Assembly (NCBI GenBank): GCA_030063045.1
Contig: JAQSEB010000207.1
Span: 62,001-126,000, forward strand
DNA from: Pratylenchus scribneri
Taxonomy: Eukaryota; Nematoda; Chromadorea; Rhabditida; Pratylenchidae
Reading direction: 5' to 3'
Length of the DNA: 64,000 nucleotides
Part shown: one piece after another, positions 11,118-23,934 of the stretch
How the letters are laid out: the number at the start of each line of letters is the position of its first letter
Position numbering within the stretch: position 1 is the first letter of the stretch
The notes under the pieces: generated by a model
Told to the model about the DNA's origin: nothing
The model's input: the letters and a program-made list of their open reading frames with translations, nothing else
The model's database searches: none
Translations under genes and position numbers: made by a program

Positions 11118-14100
11118 AATCGAAGGCTTTGATACCTCTATTTTAGAGTGAAGAATATGATTCTAATAATATTTTTGAAAAAAATTAAATTCTGGCCTCA
11201 AAATTGTCATAAAATACTTTTCGATCGATTGAATTATTGAATATTTTTGATAAAATTTATTAAAAATCAATAATGAGGTATTTTAAAAAATCGAAGGCTT
11301 TGATACCTCTATTTTAGAGTGAAGAATATGATTCTAATAATATTTTTGAAAAAAATTAAATTCTAGCCCCAAATTGGTCGGAAGATACTTTTCGATCGAT
11401 TGAATTATTGAATATTTTTGATAAAATTTATTAAAAATCAATAATGAGGTATTTTAAAAAATCGAAGGCTTTGATACCTCTATTTTAGAGTGAAGAATAT
11501 GATTCTAATAATATTTTTGAAAAAAATTAAATTCTAGCCCCAAATTGGTCGGAAGATACTTTTCGATCGATTGAATTATTGAATATTTTTGATAAAATTT
11601 ATTAAAAATCAATAATGAGGTATTTTAAAAAATCGAAGGCTTTGATACCTCTATTTTAGAGTGAAGAATATGATTCTAATAATATTTTTGAAAAAAATTA
11701 AATTCTAGCCCCAAATTGGTCGGAAGATACTTTTCGATCGATTGAATTATTGAATATTTTTGATAAAATTTATTAAAAATCAATAATGAGGTATTTTAAA
11801 AAATCGAAGGCTTTGATACCTCTATTTTAGAGTGAAGAATATGATTCTAATAATATTTTTGAAAAAAATTAAATTCTAGCCCCAAATTGGTCGGAAGATA
11901 CTTTTCGATCCATTGAATTATTGAATATTTTTGATAAAATTTATTAAAAATCAATAATGAGGTATTTTAAAAAATCGAAGGCTTTGATACCTCTATTTTA
12001 GAGTGAAGAATATGATTCTAATAATATTTTTGAAAAAAATTAAATTCTAGCCCCAAATTGGTCGGAAGATACTTTTCGATCCATTGAATTATTGAATATT
12101 TTTGATAAAATTTATTAAAAATCAATAATGAGGTATTTTAAAAAATCGAAGGCTTTGATACCTCTATTTTAGAGTGAAGAATATGATTCTAATAATATTT
12201 TTGAAAAAAATTAAATTCTAGCCCCAAATTGGTCGGAAGATACTTTTCGATCGATTGAATTATTGAATATTTTTGATAAAATTTATTAAAAATCAATAAT
12301 GAGGTATTTTAAAAAATCGAAGGCTTTGATACCTCTATTTTAGAGTGAAGAATATGATTCTAATAATATTTTTGAAAAAAATTAAATTCTGGCCTCAAAA
12401 TTGTCATAAAATACTTTTCGATCGATTGAATTATTGAATATTTTTGATAAAATTTATTAAAAATCAATAATGAGGTATTTTAAAAAATCGAAGGCTTTGA
12501 TACCTCTATTTTAGAGTGAAGAATATGATTCTAATAATATTTTTGAAAAAAATTAAATTCTGGCCTCAAAATTGTCATAAAATACTTTTCGATCGATTGA
12601 ATTATTGAATATTTTTGATAAAATTTATTAAAAATCAATAATGAGGTATTTTAAAAAATCGAAGGCTTTGATACCTCTATTTTAGAGTGAAGAATATGAT
12701 TCTAATAATATTTTTGAAAAAAATTAAATTCTGGCCTCAAAATTGTCATAAAATACTTTTCGATCGATTGAATTATTGAATATTTTTGATAAAATTTATT
12801 AAAAATCAATAATGAGGTATTTTAAAAAATCGAAGGCTTTGATACCTCTATTTTAGAGTGAAGAATATGATTCTAATAATATTTTTGAAAAAAATTAAAT
12901 TCTAGCCCCAAATTGGTCGGAAGATACTTTTCGATCGATTGAATTATTGAATATTTTTGATAAAATTTATTAAAAATCAATAATGAGGTATTTTAAAAAA
13001 TCGAAGGCTTTGATACCTCTATTTTAGAGTGAAGAATATGATTCTAATAATATTTTTGAAAAAAATTAAATTCTGGCCTCAAAATTGTCATAAAATACTT
13101 TTCGATCGATTGAATTATTGAATATTTTTGATAAAATTTATTAAAAATCAATAATGAGGTATTTTAAAAAATCGAAGGCTTTGATACCTCTATTTTAGAG
13201 TGAAGAATATGATTCTAATAATATTTTTGAAAAAAATTAAATTCTGGCCTCAAAATTGTCATAAAATACTTTTCGATCGATTGAATTATTGAATATTTTT
13301 GATAAAATTTATTAAAAATCAATAATGAGGTATTTTAAAAAATCGAAGGCTTTGATACCTCTATTTTAGAGTGAAGAATATGATTCTAATAATATTTTTG
13401 AAAAAAATTAAATTCTGGCCTCAAAATTGTCATAAAATACTTTTCGATCGATTGAATTATTGAATATTTTTGATAAAATTTATTAAAAATCAATAATGAG
13501 GTATTTTAAAAAATCGAAGGCTTTGATACCTCTATTTTAGAGTGAAGAATATGATTCTAATAATATTTTTGAAAAAAATTAAATTCTAGCCCCAAATTGG
13601 TCGGAAGATACTTTTCGATCGATTGAATTATTGAATATTTTTGATAAAATTTATTAAAAATCAATAATGAGGTATTTTAAAAAATCGAAGGCTTTGATAC
13701 CTCTATTTTAGAGTGAAGAATATGATTCTAATAATATTTTTGAAAAAAATTAAATTCTGGCCTCAAAATTGTCATAAAATACTTTTCGATCGATTGAATT
13801 ATTGAATATTTTTGATAAAATTTATTAAAAATCAATAATGAGGTATTTTAAAAAATCGAAGGCTTTGATACCTCTATTTTAGAGTGAAGAATATGATTCT
13901 AATAATATTTTTGAAAAAAATTAAATTCTGGCCTCAAAATTGTCATAAAATACTTTTCGATCGATTGAATTATTGAATATTTTTGATAAAATTTATTAAA
14001 AATCAATAATGAGGTATTTTAAAAAATCGAAGGCTTTGATACCTCTATTTTAGAGTGAAGAATATGATTCTAATAATATTTTTGAAAAAAATTAAATTCT

Positions 14101-15392
14101 AGCCCCAAATTGGTCGGAAGATACTTTTCGATCGATTGAATTATTGAATATTTTTGATAAAATTTATTAAAAATCAATAATGAGGTATTTTAAAAAATCG
14201 AAGGCTTTGATACCTCTATTTTAGAGTGAAGAATATGATTCTAATAATATTTTTGAAAAAAATTAAATTCTGGCCTCAAAATTGTCATAAAATACTTTTC
14301 GATCGATTGAATTATTGAATATTTTTGATAAAATTTATTAAAAATCAATAATGAGGTATTTTAAAAAATCGAAGGCTTTGATACCTTTATTTTAGAGTGA
14401 AGAATATGATTCTAATAATATTTTTGAAAAAAATTAAATTCTGGCCTCAAAATGGTCATAAAATACTTTTCGATCGATTGAATTATTGAATATTTTTGAT
14501 AAAATTTATTAAAAATCAATAATGAGGTATTTTAAAAAATCGAAGGCTTTGATACCTTTATTTTAGAGTGAAGAATATGATTCTAATAATATTTTTGAAA
14601 AAAATTAAATTCTGGCCTCAAAATGGTCATAAAATACTTTTCGATCGATTGAATTATTGAATATTTTTGATAAAATTTATTAAAAATCAATAATGAGGTA
14701 TTTTAAAAAATCGAAGGCTTTGATACCTCTATTTTAGAGTGAAGAATATGATTCTAATAATATTTTTGAAAAAAATTAAATTCTGGCCTCAAAATGGTCA
14801 TAAAATACTTTTCGATCGATTGAATTATTGAATATTTTTGATAAAATTTATTAAAAATCAATAATGAGGTATTTTAAAAAATCGAAGGCTTTGATACCTT
14901 TATTTTAGAGTGAAGAATATGATTCTAATAATATTTTTGAAAAAAATTAAATTCTGGCCTCAAAATGGTCATAAAATACTTTTCGATCGATTGAATTATT
15001 GAATATTTTTGATAAAATTTATTAAAAATCAATAATGAGGTATTTTAAAAAATCGAAGGCTTTGATACCTCTATTTTAGAGTGAAGAATATGATTCTAAT
15101 AATATTTTTGAAAAAAATTAAATTCTGGCCTCAAAATGGTCATAAAATACTTTTCGATCGATTGAATTATTGAATATTTTTGATAAAATTTATTAAAAAT
15201 CAATAATGAGGTATTTTAAAAAATCGAAGGCTTTGATACCTCTATTTTAGAGTGAAGAATATGATTCTAATAATATTTTTGAAAAAAATTAAATTCTGGC
15301 CCCAAATTGGTCGGAAGATACTTTTCGATCCATTGAATTATTGAATATTTTTGATAAAATTTATTAAAAATCAATAATGAGGTATTTTAAAA

Positions 15393-15904
15393 AATCGAAG
15401 GCTTTGATACCTCTATTTTAGAGTGAAGAATATGATTCTAATAATATTTTTGAAAAAAATTAAATTCTTGCCTCAAAATGGTCATAAAATACTTTTCGAT
15501 CGATTGAATTATTGAATATTTTTGATAAAATTTGTTAAAAATCGATATGTAGGTATTTTAAAAAATCGAAGGCTTTGATACCTTTATTTTAGAGTGAAGA
15601 ATATGATTCTAATAATATTTTTGAAAAAAATTAAATTCTGGCCTCAAAATGGTCATAAAATACTTTTCGATCGATTGAATTATTGAATATTTTTGATAAA
15701 ATTTGTTAAAAATCGATATGTAGGTATTTTAAAAAATCGAAGGCTTTGATACCTCTATTTTAGTGTGAAGAATATGATTCTAATGGAATTTTTCAAAAAA
15801 TTAAATTATGGCCTCAAAATGGTCATAAAATACTTTTCGATCGATTGAATTATTGAATATTTTTGATAAAATTTATTAAAAATCAATAATGAGGTATTTT
15901 AAAA
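15393..15904 (+). repeat. 512-bp trimer higher-order unit, copy 1
   Basis: Three monomers of 171, 171 and 170 bp. The first two carry the gttaaaaatcgatatg tail. The third carries tttagtgtg, aatggaatttttc and ttatggcctc and returns to the normal tail. The tttgtt markers at 15531 and 15702 recur at 16043 and 16214, and at 16555, a 512-bp period. Copy 1 is distinguished by cttgcctcaaaatgg in its first monomer. Confidence 0.9.
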
Positions 15905-16416
15905 AATCGAAGGCTTTGATACCTCTATTTTAGAGTGAAGAATATGATTCTAATAATATTTTTGAAAAAAATTAAATTCTGGCCTCAAAATTGTCATAAA
16001 ATACTTTTCGATCGATTGAATTATTGAATATTTTTGATAAAATTTGTTAAAAATCGATATGTAGGTATTTTAAAAAATCGAAGGCTTTGATACCTTTATT
16101 TTAGAGTGAAGAATATGATTCTAATAATATTTTTGAAAAAAATTAAATTCTGGCCTCAAAATGGTCATAAAATACTTTTCGATCGATTGAATTATTGAAT
16201 ATTTTTGATAAAATTTGTTAAAAATCGATATGTAGGTATTTTAAAAAATCGAAGGCTTTGATACCTCTATTTTAGTGTGAAGAATATGATTCTAATGGAA
16301 TTTTTCAAAAAATTAAATTATGGCCTCAAAATGGTCATAAAATACTTTTCGATCGATTGAATTATTGAATATTTTTGATAAAATTTATTAAAAATCAATA
16401 ATGAGGTATTTTAAAA
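15905..16416 (+). repeat. 512-bp trimer higher-order unit, copy 2
   Basis: Same order as copy 1, with the first monomer of the attgtc subform. It is followed by a partial third copy (16417 to about 16720), whose first monomer matches and whose second reverts to the normal attaaaaatc tail. The third monomer shares aatggaattttt with markers at 20-25 kb, which links the two zones. Confidence 0.9.
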
Positions 16417-16929
16417 AATCGAAGGCTTTGATACCTCTATTTTAGAGTGAAGAATATGATTCTAATAATATTTTTGAAAAAAATTAAATTCTGGCCTCAA
16501 AATTGTCATAAAATACTTTTCGATCGATTGAATTATTGAATATTTTTGATAAAATTTGTTAAAAATCGATATGTAGGTATTTTAAAAAATCGAAGGCTTT
16601 GATACCTTTATTTTAGAGTGAAGAATATGATTCTAATAATATTTTTGAAAAAAATTAAATTCTGGCCTCAAAATGGTCATAAAATACTTTTCGATCGATT
16701 GAATTATTGAATATTTTTGATAAAATTTATTAAAAATCAATAATGAGGTATTTTAAAAAATCGAAGGCTTTGATACCTTTATTTTAGAGTGAAGAATATG
16801 ATTCTAATAATATTTTTGAAAAAAATTAAATTCTGGCCTCAAAATGGTCATAAAATACTTTTCGATCGATTGAATTATTGAATATTTTTGATAAAATTTA
16901 TTAAAAATCAATAATGAGGTATTTTAAAA

Positions 16930-18468
16930 AATCGAAGGCTTTGATACCTCTATTTTAGAGTGAAGAATATGATTCTAATAATATTTTTGAAAAAAATTAA
17001 ATTCTGGCCTCAAAATGGTCATAAAATACTTTTCGATCGATTGAATTATTGAATATTTTTGATAAAATTTATTAAAAATCAATAATGAGGTATTTTAAAA
17101 AATCGAAGGCTTTGATACCTCTATTTTAGAGTGAAGAATATGATTCTAATAATATTTTTGAAAAAAATTAAATTCTGGCCTCAAAATGGTCATAAAATAC
17201 TTTTCGATCGATTGAATTATTGAATATTTTTGATAAAATTTATTAAAAATCAATAATGAGGTATTTTAAAAAATCGAAGGCTTTGATACCTCTATTTTAG
17301 AGTGAAGAATATGATTCTAATAATATTTTTGAAAAAAATTAAATTCTGGCCCCAAATTGGTCGGAAGATACTTTTCGATCGATTGAATTATTGAATATTT
17401 TTGATAAAATTTATTAAAAATCAATAATGAGGTATTTTAAAAAATCGAAGGCTTTGATACCTCTATTTTAGAGTGAAGAATATGATTCTAATAATATTTT
17501 TGAAAAAAATTAAATTCTGGCCTCAAAATGGTCATAAAATACTTTTCGATCGATTGAATTATTGAATATTTTTGATAAAATTTATTAAAAATCAATAATG
17601 AGGTATTTTAAAAAATCGAAGGCTTTGATACCTCTATTTTAGAGTGAAGAATATGATTCTAATAATATTTTTGAAAAAAATTAAATTCTGGCCTCAAAAT
17701 GGTCATAAAATACTTTTCGATCGATTGAATTATTGAATATTTTTGATAAAATTTATTAAAAATCAATAATGAGGTATTTTAAAAAATCGAAGGCTTTGAT
17801 ACCTCTATTTTAGAGTGAAGAATATGATTCTAATAATATTTTTGAAAAAAATTAAATTCTGGCCCCAAATTGGTCGGAAGATACTTTTCGATCGATTGAA
17901 TTATTGAATATTTTTGATAAAATTTATTAAAAATCAATAATGAGGTATTTTAAAAAATCGAAGGCTTTGATACCTCTATTTTAGAGTGAAGAATATGATT
18001 CTAATAATATTTTTGAAAAAAATTAAATTCTGGCCTCAAAATGGTCATAAAATACTTTTCGATCGATTGAATTATTGAATATTTTTGATAAAATTTATTA
18101 AAAATCAATAATGAGGTATTTTAAAAAATCGAAGGCTTTGATACCTCTATTTTAGAGTGAAGAATATGATTCTAATAATATTTTTGAAAAAAATTAAATT
18201 CTGGCCTCAAAATGGTCATAAAATACTTTTCGATCGATTGAATTATTGAATATTTTTGATAAAATTTATTAAAAATCAATAATGAGGTATTTTAAAAAAT
18301 CGAAGGCTTTGATACCTCTATTTTAGAGTGAAGAATATGATTCTAATAATATTTTTGAAAAAAATTAAATTCTGGCCCCAAATTGGTCGGAAGATACTTT
18401 TCGATCGATTGAATTATTGAATATTTTTGATAAAATTTATTAAAAATCAATAATGAGGTATTTTAAAA
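16930..18468 (+). repeat. Three copies of a 513-bp trimer (A, A, A/B hybrid)
   Basis: Units at 16930-17442, 17443-17955 and 17956-18468. Each is two class A (atggtc) monomers followed by a hybrid with class A tgg joined to class B ccccaaattggtcgg. The hybrid marker ggcccc occurs at 17348, 17861 and 18374, exactly 513 bp apart. A related hybrid sits alone at 15222-15392 with gatccattg. A fourth unit starts at 18469 but turns into the chimeras at 18640. Confidence 0.9.
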
Positions 18469-18639
18469 AATCGAAGGCTTTGATACCTCTATTTTAGAGT
18501 GAAGAATATGATTCTAATAATATTTTTGAAAAAAATTAAATTCTGGCCTCAAAATGGTCATAAAATACTTTTCGATCGATTGAATTATTGAATATTTTTG
18601 ATAAAATTTATTAAAAATCAATAATGAGGTATTTTAAAA

Positions 18640-18981
18640 AATCGAAGGCTTTGATACCTCTATTTTAGAGTGAAGAATATGATTCTAATAATATTTTTGA
18701 AAAAAATTAAATTCTGGCCTCAAAATGGTCGGAAGATACTTTTCGATCGATTGAATTATTGAATATTTTTGATAAAATTTATTAAAAATCAATAATGAGG
18801 TATTTTAAAAAATCGAAGGCTTTGATACCTCTATTTTAGAGTGAAGAATATGATTCTAATAATATTTTTGAAAAAAATTAAATTCTGGCCTCAAAATGGT
18901 CGGAAGATACTTTTCGATCGATTGAATTATTGAATATTTTTGATAAAATTTATTAAAAATCAATAATGAGGTATTTTAAAA
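18640..18981 (+). repeat. Two adjacent A/B chimeric monomers
   Basis: In both monomers (18640-18810 and 18811-18981) the diagnostic block reads tggcctcaaaatgg then tcggaagatac: the left half of class A joined to the right half of class B. The switch lies within about ten bases, near the shared gtc. This is the pattern expected from a short gene-conversion tract or a crossover inside the block. The pair shows that the chimera was then duplicated. Confidence 0.85.
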
Positions 18982-20178
18982 AATCGAAGGCTTTGATACC
19001 TCTATTTTAGAGTGAAGAATATGATTCTAATAATATTTTTGAAAAAAATTAAATTCTAGCCCCAAATTGGTCGGAAGATACTTTTCGATCGATTGAATTA
19101 TTGAATATTTTTGATAAAATTTATTAAAAATCAATAATGAGGTATTTTAAAAAATCGAAGGCTTTGATACCTCTATTTTAGAGTGAAGAATATGATTCTA
19201 ATAATATTTTTGAAAAAAATTAAATTCTAGCCCCAAATTGGTCGGAAGATACTTTTCGATCGATTGAATTATTGAATATTTTTGATAAAATTTATTAAAA
19301 ATCAATAATGAGGTATTTTAAAAAATCGAAGGCTTTAATACCTCTATTTTAGAGTGAAGAATATGATTCTAATAATATTTTTGAAAAAAATTAAATTCTG
19401 GCCTCAAAATGGTCATAAAATACTTTTCGATCGATTGAATTATTGAATATTTTTGATAAAATTTATTAAAAATCAATAATGAGGTATTTAAAAAAATCGA
19501 AGGCTTTGATACCTCTATTTTAGAGTGAAGAATATGATTCTAATAATATTTTTGAAAAAAATAAAATTCTGGCCTCAAAATGGTCATAAAATACTTTTCG
19601 ATCGATTGAATTATTGAATATTTTTGATAAAATTTATTAAAAATCAATAATGAGGTATTTTAAAAAATCGAAGGCTTTGATACCTCTATTTTAGAGTGAA
19701 GAATATGATTCTAATAATATTTTTGAAAAAAATTAAATTCTGGCCTCAAAATTGTCATAAAATACTTTTCGATCGATTGAATTATTGAATATTTTTGATA
19801 AAATTTATTAAAAATCAATAATGAGGTATTTTAAAAAATCGAAGGCTTTGATACCTCTATTTTAGAGTGAAGAATATGATTCTAATAATATTTTTGAAAA
19901 AAATTAAATTCTGGCCTCAAAATGGTCATAAAATACTTTTCGATCGATTGAATTATTGAATATTTTTGATAAAATTTATTAAAAATCAATAATGAGGTAT
20001 TTTAAAAAATCGAAGGCTTTGATACCTCTATTTTAGAGTGAAGAATATGATTCTAATAATATTTTTGAAAAAAATTAAATTCTAGCCTCAAAATGGTCAT
20101 AAAATACTTTTCGATCGATTGAATTATTGAATATTTTTGATAAAATTTATTAAAAATCAATAATGAGGTATTTTAAAA
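18982..20178 (+). repeat. Zone 4: seven mixed monomers
   Basis: The order is B, B, A with ctttaatacc (19324), a class D-like monomer with aaataaaattctgg (19495), A attgtc, A atggtc, and A with ctagcctc (20008). The single D-like monomer lies about 18.7 kb upstream of the D block, either as an early founder or as a transposed copy. The ctagcctc monomer also precedes the second 7-mer at 21376, so this zone may hold the end of an earlier 7-mer copy. Confidence 0.8.
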
Positions 20179-21375
20179 AATCGAAGGCTTTGATACCTCT
20201 ATTTTAGAGTGGAGAATATGATTCTAATGGAATTTTTCAAAAAAATTAAATTCTGGCCTCAAAATGGTCATAAAATACTTTCCGATCGATTGAATTATTG
20301 AATATTTTTGATAAAATTTATTAAAAATCAATAATGAGGTATTTTAAAAAATCGAAGGCTTTGATACCTCTATTTTAGAGTGAAGAATATGATTCTAATA
20401 ATATTTTTGAAAAAAATTAAATTCTAGCCCCAAATTGGTCGGAAGATACTTTTCGATCGATTGAATTATTGAATATTTTTGATAAAATTTATTAAAAATC
20501 AATAATGAGGTATTTTAAAAAATCGAAGGCTTTGATACCTCTATTTTAGAGTGAAGAATATGATTCTAATAATATTTTTGAAAAAAATTAAATTCTAGCC
20601 CCAAATTGGTCGGAAGATACTTTTCGATCGATTGAATTATTGAATATTTTTGATAAAATTTATTAAAAATCAATAATGAGGTATTTTAAAAAATCGAAGG
20701 CTTTGATACCTCTATTTTAGAGTGAAGAATATGATTCTAATAATATTTTTGAAAAAAATTAAATTCTAGCCCCAAATTGGTCGGAAGATACTTTTCGATC
20801 GATTGAATTATTGAATATTTTTGATAAAATTTATTAAAAATCAATAATGAGGTATTTTAAAAAATCGAAGGCTTTGATACCTCTATTTTAGAGTGAAGAA
20901 TATGATTCTAATAATATTTTTGAAAAAAATTAAATTCTAGCCCCAAATTGGTCGGAAGATACTTTTCGATCGATTGAATTATTGAATATTTTTGATAAAA
21001 TTTATTAAAAATCAATAATGAGGTATTTTTAAAAATCGAAGGCTTTGATACCTCTATTTTAGAGTGAAGAATATGATTCTAATAATATTTTTGAAAAAAA
21101 TTAAATTCTAGCCCCAAATTGGTCGGAAGATACTTTTCGATCGATTGAATTATTGAATATTTTTGATAAAATTTATTAAAAATCAATAATGAGGTATTTT
21201 AAAAAATCGAAGGCTTTGATACCTCTATTTTAGAGTGAAGAATATGATTCTAATAATATTTTTGAAAAAAATTAAATTCTAGCCTCAAAATGGTCATAAA
21301 ATACTTTTCGATCGATTGAATTATTGAATATTTTTGATAAAATTTATTAAAAATCAATAATGAGGTATTTTAAAA
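20179..21375 (+). repeat. 1197-bp seven-monomer higher-order unit, copy 1
   Basis: The unit opens with a marked monomer carrying gtggagaatatg (20209), aatggaatttttc and actttccgatcg. Five B monomers and an A monomer with ctagcctc follow. The gtgga marker recurs at 21406 and 22603, exactly 1197 bp (7 x 171) each time. The aggtatttttaaaaatcg marker at 21021 recurs at 22218 and 23415 with the same spacing. Copy 1 lacks the cctatatt change seen in copies 2 and 3. Confidence 0.93.
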
Positions 21376-22572
21376 AATCGAAGGCTTTGATACCTCTATT
21401 TTAGAGTGGAGAATATGATTCTAATGGAATTTTTCAAAAAAATTAAATTCTGGCCTCAAAATGGTCATAAAATACTTTCCGATCGATTGAATTATTGAAT
21501 ATTTTTGATAAAATTTATTAAAAATCAATAATGAGGTATTTTAAAAAATCGAAGGCTTTGATACCTCTATTTTAGAGTGAAGAATATGATTCTAATAATA
21601 TTTTTGAAAAAAATTAAATTCTAGCCCCAAATTGGTCGGAAGATACTTTTCGATCGATTGAATTATTGAATATTTTTGATAAAATTTATTAAAAATCAAT
21701 AATGAGGTATTTTAAAAAATCGAAGGCTTTGATACCTCTATTTTAGAGTGAAGAATATGATTCTAATAATATTTTTGAAAAAAATTAAATTCTAGCCCCA
21801 AATTGGTCGGAAGATACTTTTCGATCGATTGAATTATTGAATATTTTTGATAAAATTTATTAAAAATCAATAATGAGGTATTTTAAAAAATCGAAGGCTT
21901 TGATACCTATATTTTAGAGTGAAGAATATGATTCTAATAATATTTTTGAAAAAAATTAAATTCTAGCCCCAAATTGGTCGGAAGATACTTTTCGATCGAT
22001 TGAATTATTGAATATTTTTGATAAAATTTATTAAAAATCAATAATGAGGTATTTTAAAAAATCGAAGGCTTTGATACCTCTATTTTAGAGTGAAGAATAT
22101 GATTCTAATAATATTTTTGAAAAAAATTAAATTCTAGCCCCAAATTGGTCGGAAGATACTTTTCGATCGATTGAATTATTGAATATTTTTGATAAAATTT
22201 ATTAAAAATCAATAATGAGGTATTTTTAAAAATCGAAGGCTTTGATACCTCTATTTTAGAGTGAAGAATATGATTCTAATAATATTTTTGAAAAAAATTA
22301 AATTCTAGCCCCAAATTGGTCGGAAGATACTTTTCGATCGATTGAATTATTGAATATTTTTGATAAAATTTATTAAAAATCAATAATGAGGTATTTTAAA
22401 AAATCGAAGGCTTTGATACCTCTATTTTAGAGTGAAGAATATGATTCTAATAATATTTTTGAAAAAAATTAAATTCTAGCCCCAAATTGGTCGGAAGATA
22501 CTTTTCGATCGATTGAATTATTGAATATTTTTGATAAAATTTATTAAAAATCAATAATGAGGTATTTTAAAA
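21376..22572 (+). repeat. 1197-bp seven-monomer higher-order unit, copy 2
   Basis: Same order as copy 1, plus cctatatt at 21906, which is shared only with copy 3 (23103, again 1197 bp). Its last monomer is class B where copy 1 has the ctagcctc monomer. Copies 2 and 3 are therefore closer to each other than to copy 1. Confidence 0.93.
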
Positions 22573-23769
22573 AATCGAAGGCTTTGATACCTCTATTTTA
22601 GAGTGGAGAATATGATTCTAATGGAATTTTTCAAAAAAATTAAATTCTGGCCTCAAAATGGTCATAAAATACTTTCCGATCGATTGAATTATTGAATATT
22701 TTTGATAAAATTTATTAAAAATCAATAATGAGGTATTTTAAAAAATCGAAGGCTTTGATACCTCTATTTTAGAGTGAAGAATATGATTCTAATAATATTT
22801 TTGAAAAAAATTAAATTCTAGCCCCAAATTGGTCGGAAGATACTTTTCGATCGATTGAATTATTGAATATTTTTGATAAAATTTATTAAAAATCAATAAT
22901 GAGGTATTTTAAAAAATCGAAGGCTTTGATACCTCTATTTTAGAGTGAAGAATATGATTCTAATAATATTTTTGAAAAAAATTAAATTCTAGCCCCAAAT
23001 TGGTCGGAAGATACTTTTCGATCGATTGAATTATTGAATATTTTTGATAAAATTTATTAAAAATCAATAATGAGGTATTTTAAAAAATCGAAGGCTTTGA
23101 TACCTATATTTTAGAGTGAAGAATATGATTCTAATAATATTTTTGAAAAAAATTAAATTCTAGCCCCAAATTGGTCGGAAGATACTTTTCGATCGATTGA
23201 ATTATTGAATATTTTTGATAAAATTTATTAAAAATCAATAATGAGGTATTTTAAAAAATCGAAGGCTTTGATACCTCTATTTTAGAGTGAAGAATATGAT
23301 TCTAATAATATTTTTGAAAAAAATTAAATTCTAGCCCCAAATTGGTCGGAAGATACTTTTCGATCGATTGAATTATTGAATATTTTTGATAAAATTTATT
23401 AAAAATCAATAATGAGGTATTTTTAAAAATCGAAGGCTTTGATACCTCTATTTTAGAGTGAAGAATATGATTCTAATAATATTTTTGAAAAAAATTAAAT
23501 TCTAGCCCCAAATTGGTCGGAAGATACTTTTCGATCGATTGAATTATTGAATATTTTTGATAAAATTTATTAAAAATCAATAATGAGGTATTTTAAAAAA
23601 TCGAAGGCTTTGATACCTCTATTTTAGAGTGAAGAATATGATTCTAATAATATTTTTGAAAAAAATTAAATTCTAGCCCCAAATTGGTCGGAAGATACTT
23701 TTCGATCGATTGAATTATTGAATATTTTTGATAAAATTTATTAAAAATCAATAATGAGGTATTTTTAAA
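22573..23769 (+). repeat. 1197-bp seven-monomer higher-order unit, copy 3
   Basis: Matches copy 2, including cctatatt at 23103 and aggtattttta at 23415. It ends at a monomer boundary, where the next monomer is the 6-base-deletion variant instead of the gtggag monomer. The gtggag marker reappears later at 24304 and 24988 in a different order, so units derived from this family continue into the next zone. Confidence 0.92.
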
Positions 23770-23934
23770 AATCGAAGGCTTTGATACCTCTATTTTAGAG
23801 TGAAGAATATGATAATATTTTTGAAAAAAATTAAATTCTGGCCTCAAAATGGTCATAAAATACTTTTCGATCGATTGAACTATTGAATATTTTTGATAAA
23901 ATTTGTTAAAAATCGATATGTAGGTATTTTAAAA
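23770..23934 (+). repeat. 165-bp composite variant monomer, copy 1
   Basis: Here gaatatgattctaataat is shortened to gaatatgataat, losing six bases and making the monomer 165 bp. The same monomer also carries gaactattg and the gttaaaaatcgatatg tail seen at 15.5-16.6 kb. Three linked changes in one monomer show that the later copies descend from one founder. The lost bases include a minus-strand TAG, so a chance 70-codon frame opens here; I do not regard it as coding. Confidence 0.9.

Larger units (their letters stand above)
1..14366 (+). repeat. Zone 1: interspersed class A (attgtc) and class B monomers
   Basis: About 84 monomers, nearly all 171 bp. Class A is mostly the attgtc subform, with the atggtc subform in the first 3.6 kb. 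Local markers include an extra A in the A-run near 1255, 1945 and 2970, a two-base deletion near 3045 (tgataaattt), tggcttcaaa near 5893, a long run of monomers with atttaata instead of attgaata (6961-11065), and gaaaataatt near 10323. These markers reveal the internal duplications listed separately. No gene or other element is present. Confidence 0.9.
14366..16929 (+). repeat. Zone 2: cctttatt and gttaaaaatcgatatg variants
   Basis: From about 14366 many monomers read gataccttta instead of gatacctcta, and class A switches to the atggtc subform. From 15531 several monomers read tttgttaaaa then atcgatatgtagg instead of tttattaaaa then atcaataatgagg. That change adds a second ATCGAT and destroys the GAGGTAT arm of the junction inverted repeat. 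Single oddities are cttgcctc near 15468 and the tttagtgtg monomers at 15735 and 16247. Confidence 0.85.

Noticed and set aside
23644..23856. 70-codon open frame on the minus strand (identical translation at 26200-26412 and 27387-27599)
   Set aside because: It lies wholly inside satellite monomers, is AT-rich low-complexity sequence, and opens only because one substitution and a 6-base deletion remove two stops. It is repeated because the underlying DNA block was duplicated. No ribosome binding site, splice context or recognisable domain supports it.
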